DNA of 64,000 nucleotides from Variovorax atrisoli 110B (GTDB taxonomy: Bacteria; Pseudomonadota; Gammaproteobacteria; Burkholderiales; Burkholderiaceae_C): contig NZ_KB907450.1 of assembly GCF_000382045.1 (NCBI RefSeq), positions 372,001 through 436,000 of the forward strand. Direction: 5' to 3'. The notes beneath the pieces are model-generated. The model did not search any database. It was not told where the DNA came from and was given only the letters and a program-made list of their open reading frames with translations. Made by a program: the position numbers and the translations under genes. Below are positions 46,534 through 56,138 of this stretch, piece by piece; the stretch's first letter is position 1; the number at the start of each line of letters is the position of its first letter.

Positions 46534-47040
46534 ATGGCGCTCTCGATGTACGACCTGTCCGTGCCTGTCTTCACGCGCGGACTCGGCCAGCTCACCCATA
46601 TCCTCGACAAGAGCCTCGCGCATGCGAAGGCTAACGGTATCGACCCGGCCTCTCTGGTCGATGCGCGGCTGGCGCCCGACATGCTCACGCTGGTCGGCCA
46701 GATCCAGCGTGCGAGCGATGCCTCCAAGCTCGGCACGGCCCGCATCGCCGGCATCGCGGCGCCGAGCTTTCCCGACGAGGAAAAGACCTGGGACGACCTG
46801 GTCGCGCGCATCGCGAAGACACACGACTTCCTGGCCGGCGTCGATCGCGCCCTGATCGACGGCCACGAGGATCGCGCCGTGACCATCAAGACCCGCGAAG
46901 GCGAGGCGACCTTCACGGCGCAGCGCTACCTGCTGCAGTTCGCGCTGCCGAACTTCTTCTTCCACGTGACCACCGCCTACGACGTGCTGCGCCACAAGGG
47001 CATGCCCATCGGCAAGCTGGATTACCTGGGCAAGTTCTGA
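46534..47040 (+). CDS. DUF1993 family protein
   Basis: A 168-residue cytoplasmic protein of the DUF1993 type: SMYDLSVPVFTRGLGQLTHILDKSLAHAK at the start, APDMLTLVGQIQRASDASK in the middle and ALPNFFFHVTTAYDVLRHKG near the end, a DinB-like four-helix bundle whose His residues could bind metal. It lies 65 bases after the hydrolase on the same strand. Function unknown. Confidence 0.85.
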   Translation: MALSMYDLSVPVFTRGLGQLTHILDKSLAHAKANGIDPASLVDARLAPDMLTLVGQIQRASDASKLGTARIAGIAAPSFPDEEKTWDDLVARIAKTHDFLAGVDRALIDGHEDRAVTIKTREGEATFTAQRYLLQFALPNFFFHVTTAYDVLRHKGMPIGKLDYLGKF

Positions 47041-47167
47041 TCCGGGCAGACCGTCACGCCGCCGGGACAAACTTCAAATTGCCGTGACACATGCGCACGC
47101 GGGGCGTGCGCCGCGAACAATCGCGCCTGACCGCTTTCGGTCTGACACTCGAGCGAGGTTCGCGATC

Positions 47168-47737
47168 ATGAAGATGTTGTCCAGAAGGGCGTTCTCGGGG
47201 CTCGCCATCGGCTCCTCGGCGCTCGCGGCCGCTGCGGGCGGCGCATGGCCGGTGCGTAGCGCGCTGGCTGCGTCGCCGGGCCTGCGGGACTACGGCAAGG
47301 CGCCCGAATTCACGGGCATCGACAAATGGCTCAACTCGGAGCCGCTCACCATGCAGGGCCTGGCGGGCAAGGTGGTGCTGGTCGATTTCTGGACCTACTC
47401 CTGCATCAACTGCATCCGCACGCTGCCCTACGTCGTGAGCTGGTACGAGAAGTACAAGGAGCGGGGCTTCGTGGTGGTGGGCGTGCATTCGCCCGAGTTC
47501 GCCTACGAGAAGTCGACGCGCAACGTGCAGGACGCGATCCAGCGCTTCGGCATCCGCTACCCGGTGGCGCAGGACAACGGCTTTGCCACCTGGAAAGCCT
47601 ACAACAACCAGTATTGGCCGGCCTTCTACCTGGCCGACAGCAACGGGCAGGTGATGCGGCAGCACTTCGGCGAAGGGGAGTACGCCGAGATGGAGGCCGC
47701 GATCGAGGCGCTGCTGGCGCGCAGGCCGCCGGCCTGA
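47168..47737 (+). CDS. Exported thioredoxin-like (TlpA/AhpC-type) protein
   Basis: A 189-residue protein with a twin-arginine signal (LSRRAFSGLAIGSSALAAAA) and a thioredoxin fold with active site WTYSCINCIRTLPYV (Cys-Ile-Asn-Cys). The following YEKYKERGFVVVGVHSPEF and VAQDNGFATWKAYNNQYWPAFYL regions match the soluble domain found at the C-terminus of DipZ-like proteins. It probably acts on periplasmic thiols. The Tat signal would suit export after folding. The ATG at 47168 is chosen because it begins the signal peptide; the frame is open upstream to 47084. Confidence 0.87.
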   Translation: MKMLSRRAFSGLAIGSSALAAAAGGAWPVRSALAASPGLRDYGKAPEFTGIDKWLNSEPLTMQGLAGKVVLVDFWTYSCINCIRTLPYVVSWYEKYKERGFVVVGVHSPEFAYEKSTRNVQDAIQRFGIRYPVAQDNGFATWKAYNNQYWPAFYLADSNGQVMRQHFGEGEYAEMEAAIEALLARRPPA

Positions 47738-47747
47738 ATCAGCGGCG

Positions 47748-48857
47748 CTACTTCGCCGATTGGATGATGCGCCGCACCGCCGCCTTGCCCACTGGCGTGA
47801 GCACGGGGTCGAGCTCGGTGTAGGGCACTTCGATCTCGATCTCGCAGCCGTTGCCGTAGGCGGGCTGGGCGAAGCGCATGCCCTTGGCTTCCAGCGTGAG
47901 GTCGTAGTAGGCGCCTTCTTCGTAGTTCGACCGGCAGTTGTCCTCGGCCTTCGAGGGATCGATGCCCGCATGGCGGAACAGGAAGCGGCGCAGCTTCGGT
48001 GTCATAGAGGCGCCTCCGGTGCCGGATATCCGGCCTTCGGCCGGGCGGGCCTTCGACAGCGAGCGCAGTCCGAACCAGGACCACGGGTCGATCTGCCTGC
48101 CGGTCTGCAGGTCCCATGTGCGGTAGAACCATGAGATGCCCGAGCGGCCCATGCCGGCCGCCCAGGTGTAGTTGCGGATGCTGAGCCACTGCGAGGTCCA
48201 GTACTCGGGGTCGGCGGTGTTCTCGTCCTCCGCCGGCACGCCGACGCGGCCGAGGAACTCGCGGCGCTTGTCGAAGTATTCCGTGACCGCGTCCTTGCTG
48301 GTGTCGAAGTCGCGCCGCAGTTCGCGGTTGATGGCCGCCAGCGTGGGCTCGGGGCCGGAGAGCTCGACGGTTTCCTGTCCGGCGAAGCGCAGCCGGCGGA
48401 AGCTGCGGCCGGCGGCGAACTCCTCCTTCTTTCCGATCTCGATCTTCGGCGGCGTCTCGAGCTGGCCTGCATAGCCTTCGCTTCCGCAGGCCCTGTCGCC
48501 GCCCGTGGCGTCGGCAAGGTCGAGCTTGATCGGCAGCGTGACGGGTGTTCCTTTCACGCTCTTCCAGGTGCCGGTGAGCGTATTGCCCCTGGCCGGCTCG
48601 AGCGACCAGAGGCCGGTGTCGCCGGTTTCGTGCCAGAAGCTGTCCTTCTCGATGCGGCTCAGCGGAATCGGCTTCTTGTACTGCCTGTAGAAGTAGCTCC
48701 CGCTCGGAAACTCCGCGTTGAAGCAGGCCACGATGGCCTTGGTGCCGAGCGTGCCTTCCCATACGCCCTTGGGTACGTCCGCGGTTGCGGCCGGGCAGGG
48801 CAGCAGGTGCAGCAGCGGGATCAGGCCGGCGAGGCACCGGGCGCGGAGATGTTTCAT
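47748..48857 (-). CDS. Secreted protein of unknown function
   Basis: A 369-residue protein with a signal peptide (RARCLAGLIPLLHLLPCPAATA, to about residue 26). The mature part is polar, with a DUF3298/lysozyme-inhibitor-like beta region at the start (VPKGVWEGTLGTKAIVACF) and an aromatic-rich middle (YWTSQWLSIRNYTWAAGMGRSG). A second half (CEIEIEVPYTELDPVL) is again beta-rich. I recognise no family. The start at 48857 overlaps the methyltransferase stop by ATGA, placing it third in the hemH operon. Confidence 0.75.
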   Translation of the reverse strand: MKHLRARCLAGLIPLLHLLPCPAATADVPKGVWEGTLGTKAIVACFNAEFPSGSYFYRQYKKPIPLSRIEKDSFWHETGDTGLWSLEPARGNTLTGTWKSVKGTPVTLPIKLDLADATGGDRACGSEGYAGQLETPPKIEIGKKEEFAAGRSFRRLRFAGQETVELSGPEPTLAAINRELRRDFDTSKDAVTEYFDKRREFLGRVGVPAEDENTADPEYWTSQWLSIRNYTWAAGMGRSGISWFYRTWDLQTGRQIDPWSWFGLRSLSKARPAEGRISGTGGASMTPKLRRFLFRHAGIDPSKAEDNCRSNYEEGAYYDLTLEAKGMRFAQPAYGNGCEIEIEVPYTELDPVLTPVGKAAVRRIIQSAK

Positions 48858-49702
48858 GGCTTGCGGGCGGAGATGGAATACATGAGCGGAATGCGCGGCA
48901 TGCCCTCGGGCGGTGCCATGCGGCGCCCGCCGATGTCGCGCATGCCCTCGAAGGGCTTCCAGCCGTTGGCGTACGGATACTCGTCGAACTGCTCGATGAC
49001 GAGGCCGGCCTGCGACAGCGCGGTCGTCACCTGGCCCACACCCCAGGTGAACTCGAAGCTCGGGTGCGGGTTGCTGAAGTTCTCCACGCCGCGCTCGTAA
49101 CCTTCGCGCACCAGGCCGTCGCCGGACTCCGCCACGTAGTCGCCCACGCCCTCTTCGGGCACGGCGGCGTCGTTGAAATAGTCGTAGTGGAACTTCCAGG
49201 CCGGATCGAACACCAGCGCGAAGGGGTGGAATTCGACGATGACGAAGCGCCCGCCGGGCTTGAGCATCTGCGCCACGCCGCGTGCCCATGCAGCGATGTC
49301 GGAAAGCCAGCAAAGCGTGCCGTACGAACAGAACACGATGTCGAAGCGCTCGCCGCGCACCTGTGCGTCACGGAAGTAGTCGTAGACGTCCGAGCGCACG
49401 AAGCGCGCGGCAATGCCCGACTGCAGCGATAGCCGCGCTGCGAAGTCGACGGCTTCGTCGGAGATGTCCACGCCCGTCACGTCGGCGCCCAGACGCGCGA
49501 TGCTCAGGCTGTCCTGACCCGCGTTGCACTGAAGGTGCAGCACCGACAGGCCCTTCACGTCGCCGAGCAGGCCGGCTTCTTCGGGAAAGAGCGTGGAGCC
49601 GCCTTGGCGGAAGAAGGTGGCCTGGTCGCCCTTGTGGCTGTTGTGCGCGACGGTGGCCGCGTTCCATGAGAGCCGGTTGGCTTCGTGCAGGTCCTTCTTC
49701 AT
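48854..49702 (-). CDS. SAM-dependent methyltransferase
   Basis: A 282-residue class I methyltransferase, motif [22 protein letters not shown] and post-[18 protein letters not shown], motif [16 protein letters not shown]. The beginning [21 protein letters not shown] is found in a widely distributed family of small-molecule methyltransferases. Its start at 49702 overlaps the hemH stop by ATGA, so the two are coupled; whether it acts on a porphyrin-related compound is unknown. Confidence 0.85.
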   Translation of the reverse strand: MKKDLHEANRLSWNAATVAHNSHKGDQATFFRQGGSTLFPEEAGLLGDVKGLSVLHLQCNAGQDSLSIARLGADVTGVDISDEAVDFAARLSLQSGIAARFVRSDVYDYFRDAQVRGERFDIVFCSYGTLCWLSDIAAWARGVAQMLKPGGRFVIVEFHPFALVFDPAWKFHYDYFNDAAVPEEGVGDYVAESGDGLVREGYERGVENFSNPHPSFEFTWGVGQVTTALSQAGLVIEQFDEYPYANGWKPFEGMRDIGGRRMAPPEGMPRIPLMYSISARKP

Positions 49703-50745
49703 CGGGCTGCGGGCACCGTATGCGTGGGCCAGCCGGCGAGGTTGCGTTCGGCGATGCCCGCGAGCGCGGTGATCCATGCGGGGCTGTCGTTCAGGCAGGG
49801 GATGTAGCTGAAGACTTCGCCTCCCGAGTGCAGGAAGGCTTCGCGGCCTTCCATGGCGATTTCTTCCAGGGTCTCGAGGCAGTCGGCCGGAAAGCCAGGG
49901 CACACCACGTCCACGCGCTTCACGCCGGACGCACCGAGCTCGCGCAGCGTAGGCTCTGTGTAGGGCTCCAGCCACTTGGCGCGGCCGAATCGCGACTGGA
50001 AGGTCACGCGGTGCTGCGCGTCCGACAGGCCCAGGCGCGCGGCGAGGAGGCGGGCCGTTTCGAGGCACTGCGCCTGGTACGGATCGCCCAGCGCGATGTT
50101 GCGTGCGGGAATGCCGTGGAAGCTCATGAGGAGCACCTGGCCGCGGCCTTCGGTCTTCCAGTGCTTCTCGATGCTCTGCGCGAGCGCCTCGATGTAGGCC
50201 GGGTCGTCGTGGTAGTCGTTGACGAAGCGGAATTCGGGCACGCGGCGCTGCCTGCTGCTCCAGGCGTTCACCGCGTCGATCACGCTCGCGGTGGTGGTGC
50301 CCGAGTACTGCGGATAGGCCTGCAGCACCAGCACGCGGCCGACGCCTTCGGCCTGCAGCGCGTCGAGCCGCGAGGCGATGGAAGGGCTGCCGTAGCGCAT
50401 CGCGTCGCGCACGGTCGCGCGATGGCCGCGCTCCCCGAGCCAGCCGGCCAGCAGGGTGGCCTGCTTCTGCGTCCACACCTTCAGCGGCGAGCCTTCGCGC
50501 ATCCAGATGCTCGCGTACTTGGCGGCCGACTTGGCCGGGCGCGTGCGAAGAATGATGCCGTGCAGGATCAGCGCCCACAGCGCCTTCGGGATCTCGACCA
50601 CGCGCGGGTCGCCCAGGAAGTCGGCGAGGTAGGGGCGCACCGCGGCGGCGGTGGGGGCGTCGGGAGAGCCCAGGTTGCACCAGAGCACTGCGGTGCGAAG
50701 GGAACCGGGGGTACTCGGAGCGGCGTTCTCTTGGATCGAAGGCAT
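49699..50745 (-). CDS. hemH: Ferrochelatase
   Basis: A 348-residue ferrochelatase, which inserts Fe(II) into protoporphyrin IX to make haem. Visible family motifs are [13 protein letters not shown] at the start, [16 protein letters not shown], the catalytic His in [31 protein letters not shown] and [16 protein letters not shown]. The ATG at 50745 lies 15 bases from the start of the divergent HAD gene, so both promoters must overlap these genes or each other. Confidence 0.95.
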   Translation of the reverse strand: MPSIQENAAPSTPGSLRTAVLWCNLGSPDAPTAAAVRPYLADFLGDPRVVEIPKALWALILHGIILRTRPAKSAAKYASIWMREGSPLKVWTQKQATLLAGWLGERGHRATVRDAMRYGSPSIASRLDALQAEGVGRVLVLQAYPQYSGTTTASVIDAVNAWSSRQRRVPEFRFVNDYHDDPAYIEALAQSIEKHWKTEGRGQVLLMSFHGIPARNIALGDPYQAQCLETARLLAARLGLSDAQHRVTFQSRFGRAKWLEPYTEPTLRELGASGVKRVDVVCPGFPADCLETLEEIAMEGREAFLHSGGEVFSYIPCLNDSPAWITALAGIAERNLAGWPTHTVPAAR

Positions 50746-50760
50746 GCGGTATTCTGCGGC

Positions 50761-51507
50761 ATGACTTCCGCTTCCCCGGTGCCCGCGGGCGCCGCGCCTC
50801 TCGATCTCAAGCCTCTCGAGCTCAAGCGCATTTCGGCGATCTCGCTGGACCTCGACGACACCCTCTGGCCGATCTGGCCCACCATCGAACGCGCCGAGGC
50901 CGTGCTGCACCAGTGGCTGCTGCGCGAGGCGCCCAAGACCGCCACGCTGCTGATGACCCCGGGCATCCTGCGCGAGCTGCGCGAAGCCACTGCCAAGGAG
51001 CGTTCCGACCTCGCGCACGACCTGAGCGCGCTGCGCCGGGAGTCGATCCGCACCGCACTCACCCGCGCGGGGGAAGACCCGGCGCTGGCCGAACCGGCCT
51101 TCGATGCCTTCTTCGCCGAGCGCCAGCGCGTGACGCTGTACGACGACGCGCTGCCCGCGCTGAAGTGGCTCAGTGAACGCTATCCGCTGGTGGCCATTTC
51201 CAACGGCAACGCCGACATCCACAAGACGGGCGTCGGCCGCTGGTTCCGCACCGCCTTCAATGCGCGGGCCTTCGGCAGCGGCAAGCCGCACGCGCCCATC
51301 TTCCGCGCCGCCGCCGCATCGGTCGGCCTGCTGCCCAAGGACGTGCTGCACGTGGGCGACGATGCGGAGCTCGACGTGGTCGGCGCGCTCAACGCCGGCA
51401 TGCAGGCCGCCTGGCTGGTGCGCGACGAACGCCCCTGGGTGCACGGCGCGCGGCCGCAGCTGATCGTGCCGAACCTGCACGCCCTGTGCATTGCGCTCGA
51501 CGGCTGA
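50761..51507 (+). CDS. HAD-superfamily hydrolase (YjjG/Nanp-like phosphatase)
   Basis: A 248-residue HAD phosphatase with motif [12 protein letters not shown] (two Asp), motif [12 protein letters not shown], motif III Lys in [11 protein letters not shown] and motif [21 protein letters not shown]. The helical cap is inserted after motif I (C1 type), as in YjjG-like nucleotide or sugar phosphatases. Divergent from hemH. The substrate is not clear. Confidence 0.9.
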   Translation: MTSASPVPAGAAPLDLKPLELKRISAISLDLDDTLWPIWPTIERAEAVLHQWLLREAPKTATLLMTPGILRELREATAKERSDLAHDLSALRRESIRTALTRAGEDPALAEPAFDAFFAERQRVTLYDDALPALKWLSERYPLVAISNGNADIHKTGVGRWFRTAFNARAFGSGKPHAPIFRAAAASVGLLPKDVLHVGDDAELDVVGALNAGMQAAWLVRDERPWVHGARPQLIVPNLHALCIALDG

Positions 51508-51544
51508 GACGCCACCAGTCCGACAAGAGCAGCGCGTCTTTCAA

Positions 51545-51632
51545 AACCTCGCGGAACCGGCTTTGCCGGGCCGCAGGTGTCGCACCCTGCAAGGGGGACG
51601 TCGCGAAACGAAGTGCGCGAAGCCTTGGGGGT
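51545..51632 (-). repeat. Dispersed 3'-UTR hairpin element, copy 4
   Basis: On the minus strand it starts at the NIPSNAP stop codon with ACCCCCAAGGCTTCGCGCACTT and ends in the cruciform (GCGGCCCGGC / GCCGGTTCCGCGAGGTT). It lies between the convergent HAD and NIPSNAP genes and could act as a terminator for both. Confidence 0.75.
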
Positions 51633-51937
51633 CAGCCGAATACAGGTCTGAAGAAGCTGCGTTCGTAGCTGAGGATGCAGCGCGTCTCCTCCGCGTACCT
51701 GAACGCGGCCTGGCACTCCGCATCCTGCATCGAATCGGCGCGGTACTTTTCGTAGTCGGCCAGGCTCGGAAAGCTGAACATCGCCAGCGCGACGTTGTTC
51801 GCGCCTTCCGAGGGCAGGAAGTAGCCGTGGTGCTTGCCGCCGAACTTCTCGACGAGCGGGATCCAGAGCCTGCCGTAGTGATCGAATTCCTTCAGCTTGT
51901 AGGGATCGACGATGTAGCGCAGGTAGCAGGTGACCAT
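51632..51937 (-). CDS. NIPSNAP family protein
   Basis: A 101-residue ferredoxin-like-fold protein with the NIPSNAP pattern: CYLRYIVDPYKLKEFDHYGRLW, EKFGGKHHGYFLPSEG and FSFPSLADYEKYRADS. Function in bacteria is unclear. The ATG at 51937 is favoured; the frame continues upstream without homology. The stop falls at the edge of the dispersed hairpin element. Confidence 0.85.
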   Translation of the reverse strand: MVTCYLRYIVDPYKLKEFDHYGRLWIPLVEKFGGKHHGYFLPSEGANNVALAMFSFPSLADYEKYRADSMQDAECQAAFRYAEETRCILSYERSFFRPVFG

Positions 51938-52076
51938 GAGGGATGTCTTTCGGGATGCAGGTCGGGGAGTGGTGAGGGGTATTGCTCGCGGCGTCTGCGG
52001 CCGCGCGCGGGGCTGACTATAGTTTCCCGGCTGTTGTCCCACCCTCCGCGGCCTCGCGCCGGACAGGAAACCCGAA

Positions 52077-52718
52077 GTGCATCTCTCCAACTGGCTCATC
52101 TTCTGCGGCGTCACGCTGCTCGTTGCGTTCACCCCCGGACCGGCCGTGCTGCTGGCGGTCTCGAACTCGATGAGCGTGGGCCCGCGACGGGCGATGATCA
52201 GTTCGCTGGGCAATGCGGCGGGGCTCTTCATGGTGTCCGCTGCCGCCATGGCCGGGCTGGGCGTGGTGCTCTCCACCTCGGCCCATGCCTTCATGGTGCT
52301 GAAGCTGGCTGGTGCGGCCTACCTGATCTACCTGGGCATCAAGCAGTGGCGCAGCCAGGGCAGCGTGTTCGCCGACGTGCAGGGCGGCCAGGGCGGCGCG
52401 GCACCGCGATCGAGCTGGCGCCTCTTCGGCCACGGGATGACGGTGGCGCTGACCAACCCCAAGGGCATTCTTTTCTTCTCCGCGCTGTTCCCGCAGTTCC
52501 TCACGCAGGACGCGTCGATGCTCACGCAGTTCGCGGTACTGACCGGCACCTTCGCAGCAGCGTCGGTGATCGCGCATTCGTTCTACGTGCTGCTGGCGCG
52601 CCTGCTGCGCAAGCAGCTTTCCGACGTGCGCCGCACGCGCATCTTCAACAAGGTGTCGGGCGCGGCCTTCGTGCTGCTGGGGCTGAGCCTGCTGAGACTG
52701 CGCAACAAGGCAGCCTGA
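52077..52718 (+). CDS. LysE/RhtB-family amino acid exporter
   Basis: A 213-residue membrane protein with about six helices and the LysE signatures LLVAFTPGPAVLLAVSNS and TVALTNPKGILFFSALFPQF. Start is a GTG at 52077. It exports amino acids or homoserine-lactone-like compounds. Monocistronic; the gene is followed by the convergent small protein gene at 52738. Confidence 0.88.
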   Translation: MHLSNWLIFCGVTLLVAFTPGPAVLLAVSNSMSVGPRRAMISSLGNAAGLFMVSAAAMAGLGVVLSTSAHAFMVLKLAGAAYLIYLGIKQWRSQGSVFADVQGGQGGAAPRSSWRLFGHGMTVALTNPKGILFFSALFPQFLTQDASMLTQFAVLTGTFAAASVIAHSFYVLLARLLRKQLSDVRRTRIFNKVSGAAFVLLGLSLLRLRNKAA

Positions 52719-52737
52719 GCCCGGCCTTCCTTCTGCT

Positions 52738-53046
52738 TCAGTCGATCCCGAAGCGTTCGCGCAGCGCCGCGCAGAAGTCGGCGGTGCCGCTGATCGAGAG
52801 GGTGATGGTCTCGTAGCGCGGCTCGTCCTCGCTCGATTCCTGCAGGTCGTAGTCCCACGTGCCGCCGTCGTCGAGGGCGCCGCGCGCATCGGGAAACGCG
52901 GCCTCGGCCCACGCGAGCACCTGCGCGACTTCGGCCCGCACCTCGGGTGTCTTGTCGGGCGAGGTCGATGCCATGGCGTCGAAGGTACCGTGGCCCTCGG
53001 TGTCCTCGCTGTAGTCGAAATCGAGGTAGCGCAGTTCGGTCGTCAT
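52738..53046 (-). CDS. Small acidic protein of unknown function
   Basis: A 102-residue acidic cytoplasmic protein with no signal or membrane segment (YLDFDYSEDTEGHGTFDAMA; VLAWAEAAFPDARGALDDGG; ETITLSISGTADFCAALRERF). The end resembles small proteins that pair with enzymes of unknown type in Burkholderiales. It starts four bases after the hpnE stop and is likely co-transcribed with hpnCDE. Confidence 0.75.
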   Translation of the reverse strand: MTTELRYLDFDYSEDTEGHGTFDAMASTSPDKTPEVRAEVAQVLAWAEAAFPDARGALDDGGTWDYDLQESSEDEPRYETITLSISGTADFCAALRERFGID

Positions 53047-53050
53047 GTGG

Positions 53051-54313
53051 TCAATCCAGTGATCTGGCGGCGGCGAGCCCGCTGAGCACCGCGCCTTCGA
53101 GCGTGGCGGGGTAGGGGCCTTCGACGTAGTCGCCGCAGGCCTGCAGGCCCGGTGCGATGGTCGAGGGCGGCCGCGCGAGGCCGGGCGTGCAGGCGAAGGT
53201 GGCGCGTTTCTCGATCACCGTCTGCACCAGCTCCAGATTCGACTGGCCCAGCTGGGCTTCGGCCTGCGCGATGACCTGCGCTTCCAGCACCTCGCGCGAC
53301 GCCTCGTTCGCGCTCACCACCATCGCGAGCACGCCCTGCAGGCCGCCGAGCTGGCTCCTGTCGAAGGCGAACTGGGCCGGTGCCGTGGCCGGATCGCTGC
53401 GAAGCGCGAGCATCGGCTCGGCCAGCGGCTTGGCGCCGCGCACGTAGACTGTCGCGATGGCCTCGAAGCGCAGCGCCTCGGTGGTCTCGCACCAGCGGTC
53501 CGCCGGCAGGCCCGAGCTGCGGACAAGGCGCGCCGCGTCCCATGGCGCGCAGGCCAGCACGACCCGATCGAAGGCTTCACCATCGACCAGCCATTGCCCC
53601 GCCTTCGATGCGATGGCACGCACGCGCGTGCCGATGTGTACCTGGGCGCCGTGCTGCCCCATCCAGTGGATCGCGGCGTCGGGCAGCAGCGCTCCGAGAT
53701 CCGCCCGCGGCAGCAACAGGTCGGCGCCGCCGCTTCCGCTGAAGAGCGCGTCGTTCAGCACACGCAGGAAGACCTCGCCGCTCGACTGCGCGACGGGCGT
53801 ATTGAGCGCGGAAACGCAAAGCGGCTCGATCAGCTCCCGCATCACGCGCGGAGTGAGCCCGGCGCAAAGATCGGCAACCGTCGCGGCGCGGCCGCAGCGA
53901 AAGCCCGAGAGCCTCCAGCCGATGGCGGTGCGCAGCAGCGACGACTTGTCGCGCCACGTCCAGCCCCGCGCCGTGAAGATGCCCGCCAGCAGATCGAGTG
54001 GCGCAGGCAGCCGCGGCAGCTTCAGCCCGCCGCCGTTGGCGAAACGCAGCGAAAGAGGCAGCCGCAGCAGCGCGCCTTCGACGTCGACGCCCACATCGCG
54101 CATCAGCTGCAGCGTTGCGGTGTATGCGCCGATCAGGATGTGCTGGCCGTTGTCCAGTGCCAGCCCGTGCATGTCGTCGACCCGCCGCGCTCGCCCGCCC
54201 GGCATGTGCGCCGCCTCGAACAGCGTCACGGCATGGCCGAGCCGCGTGGCCTCCACCGCACAGGCGAGGCCGGCCCAGCCGGCGCCGATGACGGCGGTCT
54301 TCTTCTTGCTCAA
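53051..54313 (-). CDS. hpnE: Hydroxysqualene dehydroxylase HpnE
   Basis: A 420-residue FAD enzyme reducing hydroxysqualene to squalene. The dinucleotide-binding motif AVIGAGWAGLACAVEATRLGH is at the N-terminus, followed by PGGRARRVDDMHGLALDNGQH and a C-terminal FAD motif ACGDYVEGPYPATLEGAVLSG. The start is a TTG at 54313, two bases after the hpnD stop; no ATG is available. The long frame upstream reads over hpnD and is not real. It completes the HpnC-D-E route from farnesyl diphosphate to squalene. Confidence 0.92.
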   Translation of the reverse strand: MSKKKTAVIGAGWAGLACAVEATRLGHAVTLFEAAHMPGGRARRVDDMHGLALDNGQHILIGAYTATLQLMRDVGVDVEGALLRLPLSLRFANGGGLKLPRLPAPLDLLAGIFTARGWTWRDKSSLLRTAIGWRLSGFRCGRAATVADLCAGLTPRVMRELIEPLCVSALNTPVAQSSGEVFLRVLNDALFSGSGGADLLLPRADLGALLPDAAIHWMGQHGAQVHIGTRVRAIASKAGQWLVDGEAFDRVVLACAPWDAARLVRSSGLPADRWCETTEALRFEAIATVYVRGAKPLAEPMLALRSDPATAPAQFAFDRSQLGGLQGVLAMVVSANEASREVLEAQVIAQAEAQLGQSNLELVQTVIEKRATFACTPGLARPPSTIAPGLQACGDYVEGPYPATLEGAVLSGLAAARSLD

Positions 54314-54315
54314 GC

Positions 54316-55155
54316 TCAGATGCGTCCGAGGGCCTGGACTTTCCAGGCCAGCCAGAACTTGCGCACCGGCGTCAGACTCACGCGCTGGTTGAGCACCTGG
54401 AAGTTGTCGCGTTCGATCTCGCGCAGCAGGGTGCGGTAGATGCTGGCCATCATCAGGCCGGGCTTCTGCGAGCGGCGGTCGGCCAGCGGGAGGAGGGCGA
54501 GCGCTTCGTCGTAGGCGGCGTGGGCGCGCGCGGCCTGGAACGTCATGAGTTCGACGAATCGCTCGGAGTGCACGCGGTTCAGGATCTCGTGCGCCTTCAC
54601 GTCGAACTTCTGCAGCTCGTTGACCGGCAGGTAGATGCGACCGCGCATGGCGTCCTCGCCCACGTCGCGCAGGATGTTGGTGAGCTGCAGCGCCAGGCCC
54701 AGCTTGTGGGCGTAGGCGGTGGTCTGGGCTTCGGTCTGGCCGAAGATGCGGGCGGCGACCTCGCCGACCACGCCGGCCACGAGGTGGCAGTAGCGCGCGA
54801 GGCCCTGGAAGTCGAGGTAGCGCGTCTGATCGAGGTCCATCTGGCAGCCGTCGATCACCTCGTTGAGCTGGCGCGCCTCGATGCCGTAGGCCGCGGCGTG
54901 CGGCATCAGCGCCTGCATGACCGGATGGCGCGGCGTGCCCGCGAAGGACTGCGAGACCTCGGTGCGCCACCAGGCGAGCTTGGTGGCGGCCACGCCCGGG
55001 TCGCTGACCTCGTCGACCACGTCGTCGACCTCGCGGCAGAAGGCATAGAAGGCCGTGATCGCGGCGCGTCGCGGCTTGGGAAGGAACAGGAAGGCGTAAT
55101 AGAAACTGCTGCCCGAGGCGGCGGCCTTGTCTTGCACGTATTGCTCGGGGGTCAT
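54316..55155 (-). CDS. hpnD: Presqualene diphosphate synthase HpnD
   Basis: A 279-residue squalene/phytoene-synthase-family enzyme that condenses two farnesyl diphosphates to presqualene diphosphate. The first Asp-rich motif is FCREVDDVVDEVSD and the second is NILRDVGEDAMRGRIYLP. The start at 55155 overlaps the hpnC stop by ATGA. Confidence 0.93.
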   Translation of the reverse strand: MTPEQYVQDKAAASGSSFYYAFLFLPKPRRAAITAFYAFCREVDDVVDEVSDPGVAATKLAWWRTEVSQSFAGTPRHPVMQALMPHAAAYGIEARQLNEVIDGCQMDLDQTRYLDFQGLARYCHLVAGVVGEVAARIFGQTEAQTTAYAHKLGLALQLTNILRDVGEDAMRGRIYLPVNELQKFDVKAHEILNRVHSERFVELMTFQAARAHAAYDEALALLPLADRRSQKPGLMMASIYRTLLREIERDNFQVLNQRVSLTPVRKFWLAWKVQALGRI

Positions 55156-56102
55156 CGGGGAGGCGCTGCTTTCATGGGGCGTGATTGTCTCCGCATCCGC
55201 ACAGCCTTCCAGAGCAGCACCGGAGCGTCGAGCTTGCCGATGGTGGGGCGCTGGCTGAAGGTGTCGAAGCCCAGCTCCTGGATCTTGTCGAGGATGCGCA
55301 GTCCCCCCTGCACCACGAGGCGCAGCTCCCAGCCGGCGCGACCGGGCAGCCGGTGCACGAGCGGCGCGCCCTCGGTCATGAGCTCGCGCGCCCAGTAACA
55401 CATCACTGCTATGAGATTGATAGCTTCCTGCGGAGGCTCCGCGCGCGAGAGCGGCGCGAAGACCTTGAAGTTCTCGGGCGAGAGGCCGCGCCGGTCGCAG
55501 TCGGTCAGCGGAAAGTAGAAGCGGCCGCGCGGCAGATCGACGCTCGGGTCCTGCCAGAAGTTGATGAGCTGCAGCGCGCTGCAGATGGCGTCGCTCTGCG
55601 CCAGGGCCTTTGCGTCGTGCACGCCGTACAGGTGCAGCAGGAGGCGCCCGACGGGGTTGGCGGAGCGGCGGCAGTAGTCGAGCAGCTCGGCGCGGTCGGC
55701 GTAGGTGCTGCGGTCGCGGGTCTTCTCGATGTCCTGCACGAAGGCGCTCAGCAGGTCGGCGAGCAGGCCTTCGGGCAGGCCATGGTGGGCGGTGTTGTGG
55801 GCCAGCGGGCCGAAGACGTGGGGCCAGCGCGATTCGGGCAGCACTTCGCCGCGGGCTGCGGCTGCGAGTTCTTCCCGATAGGCGTGCAGGTCGGCCAGGC
55901 GCTCGGCGGGCGAGGCGCTGCCTTCGTCGGCGATGTCGTCCGCGGTGCGCGCGAAGTGGTAGATCGCCGCGATGGGCGGGCGCAGGTGCGGCGGGCATAG
56001 CCACGAGGCTACGGGAAAGTTTTCGTAGTGCGCCGGCGGCGCGGCGTGTTGGGGAGTGGCGGACACGCCACGATTGTCAGCCACGATGCAATGCCCCGGC
56101 AC
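55152..56102 (-). CDS. hpnC: Hydroxysqualene synthase HpnC
   Basis: A squalene-synthase-family enzyme of about 300-316 residues converting presqualene diphosphate to hydroxysqualene. The Asp-rich motif is FARTADDIADEGSAS and the second NFWQDPSVDLPRGRFYFP, both as in HpnC. Only GTG starts exist (56102, 56084, 56066); conservation begins near HYENFPVASWL, so 56066 may be the true start. The gene contains an AT-rich GCTAT palindrome in its coding sequence. Squalene-hopene cyclase is not in the window. Confidence 0.9.
   Translation of the reverse strand: MPGHCIVADNRGVSATPQHAAPPAHYENFPVASWLCPPHLRPPIAAIYHFARTADDIADEGSASPAERLADLHAYREELAAAARGEVLPESRWPHVFGPLAHNTAHHGLPEGLLADLLSAFVQDIEKTRDRSTYADRAELLDYCRRSANPVGRLLLHLYGVHDAKALAQSDAICSALQLINFWQDPSVDLPRGRFYFPLTDCDRRGLSPENFKVFAPLSRAEPPQEAINLIAVMCYWARELMTEGAPLVHRLPGRAGWELRLVVQGGLRILDKIQELGFDTFSQRPTIGKLDAPVLLWKAVRMRRQSRPMKAAPPR
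55408..55424. repeat. GCTAT...ATAGC palindrome inside hpnC
   Basis: GCTAT-GAGATTG-ATAGC (plus strand) is AT-rich against GC-rich surroundings and encodes in frame part of the HpnC segment AINLIAVM. Short GCTAT/ATAGC palindromes are, from memory, abundant in Comamonadaceae genomes, so this may be one copy inserted within a gene. Confidence 0.4.
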
Positions 56103-56138
56103 TATGCTCGCAGCGTCGCCACTACGAACTCCCGCTTC

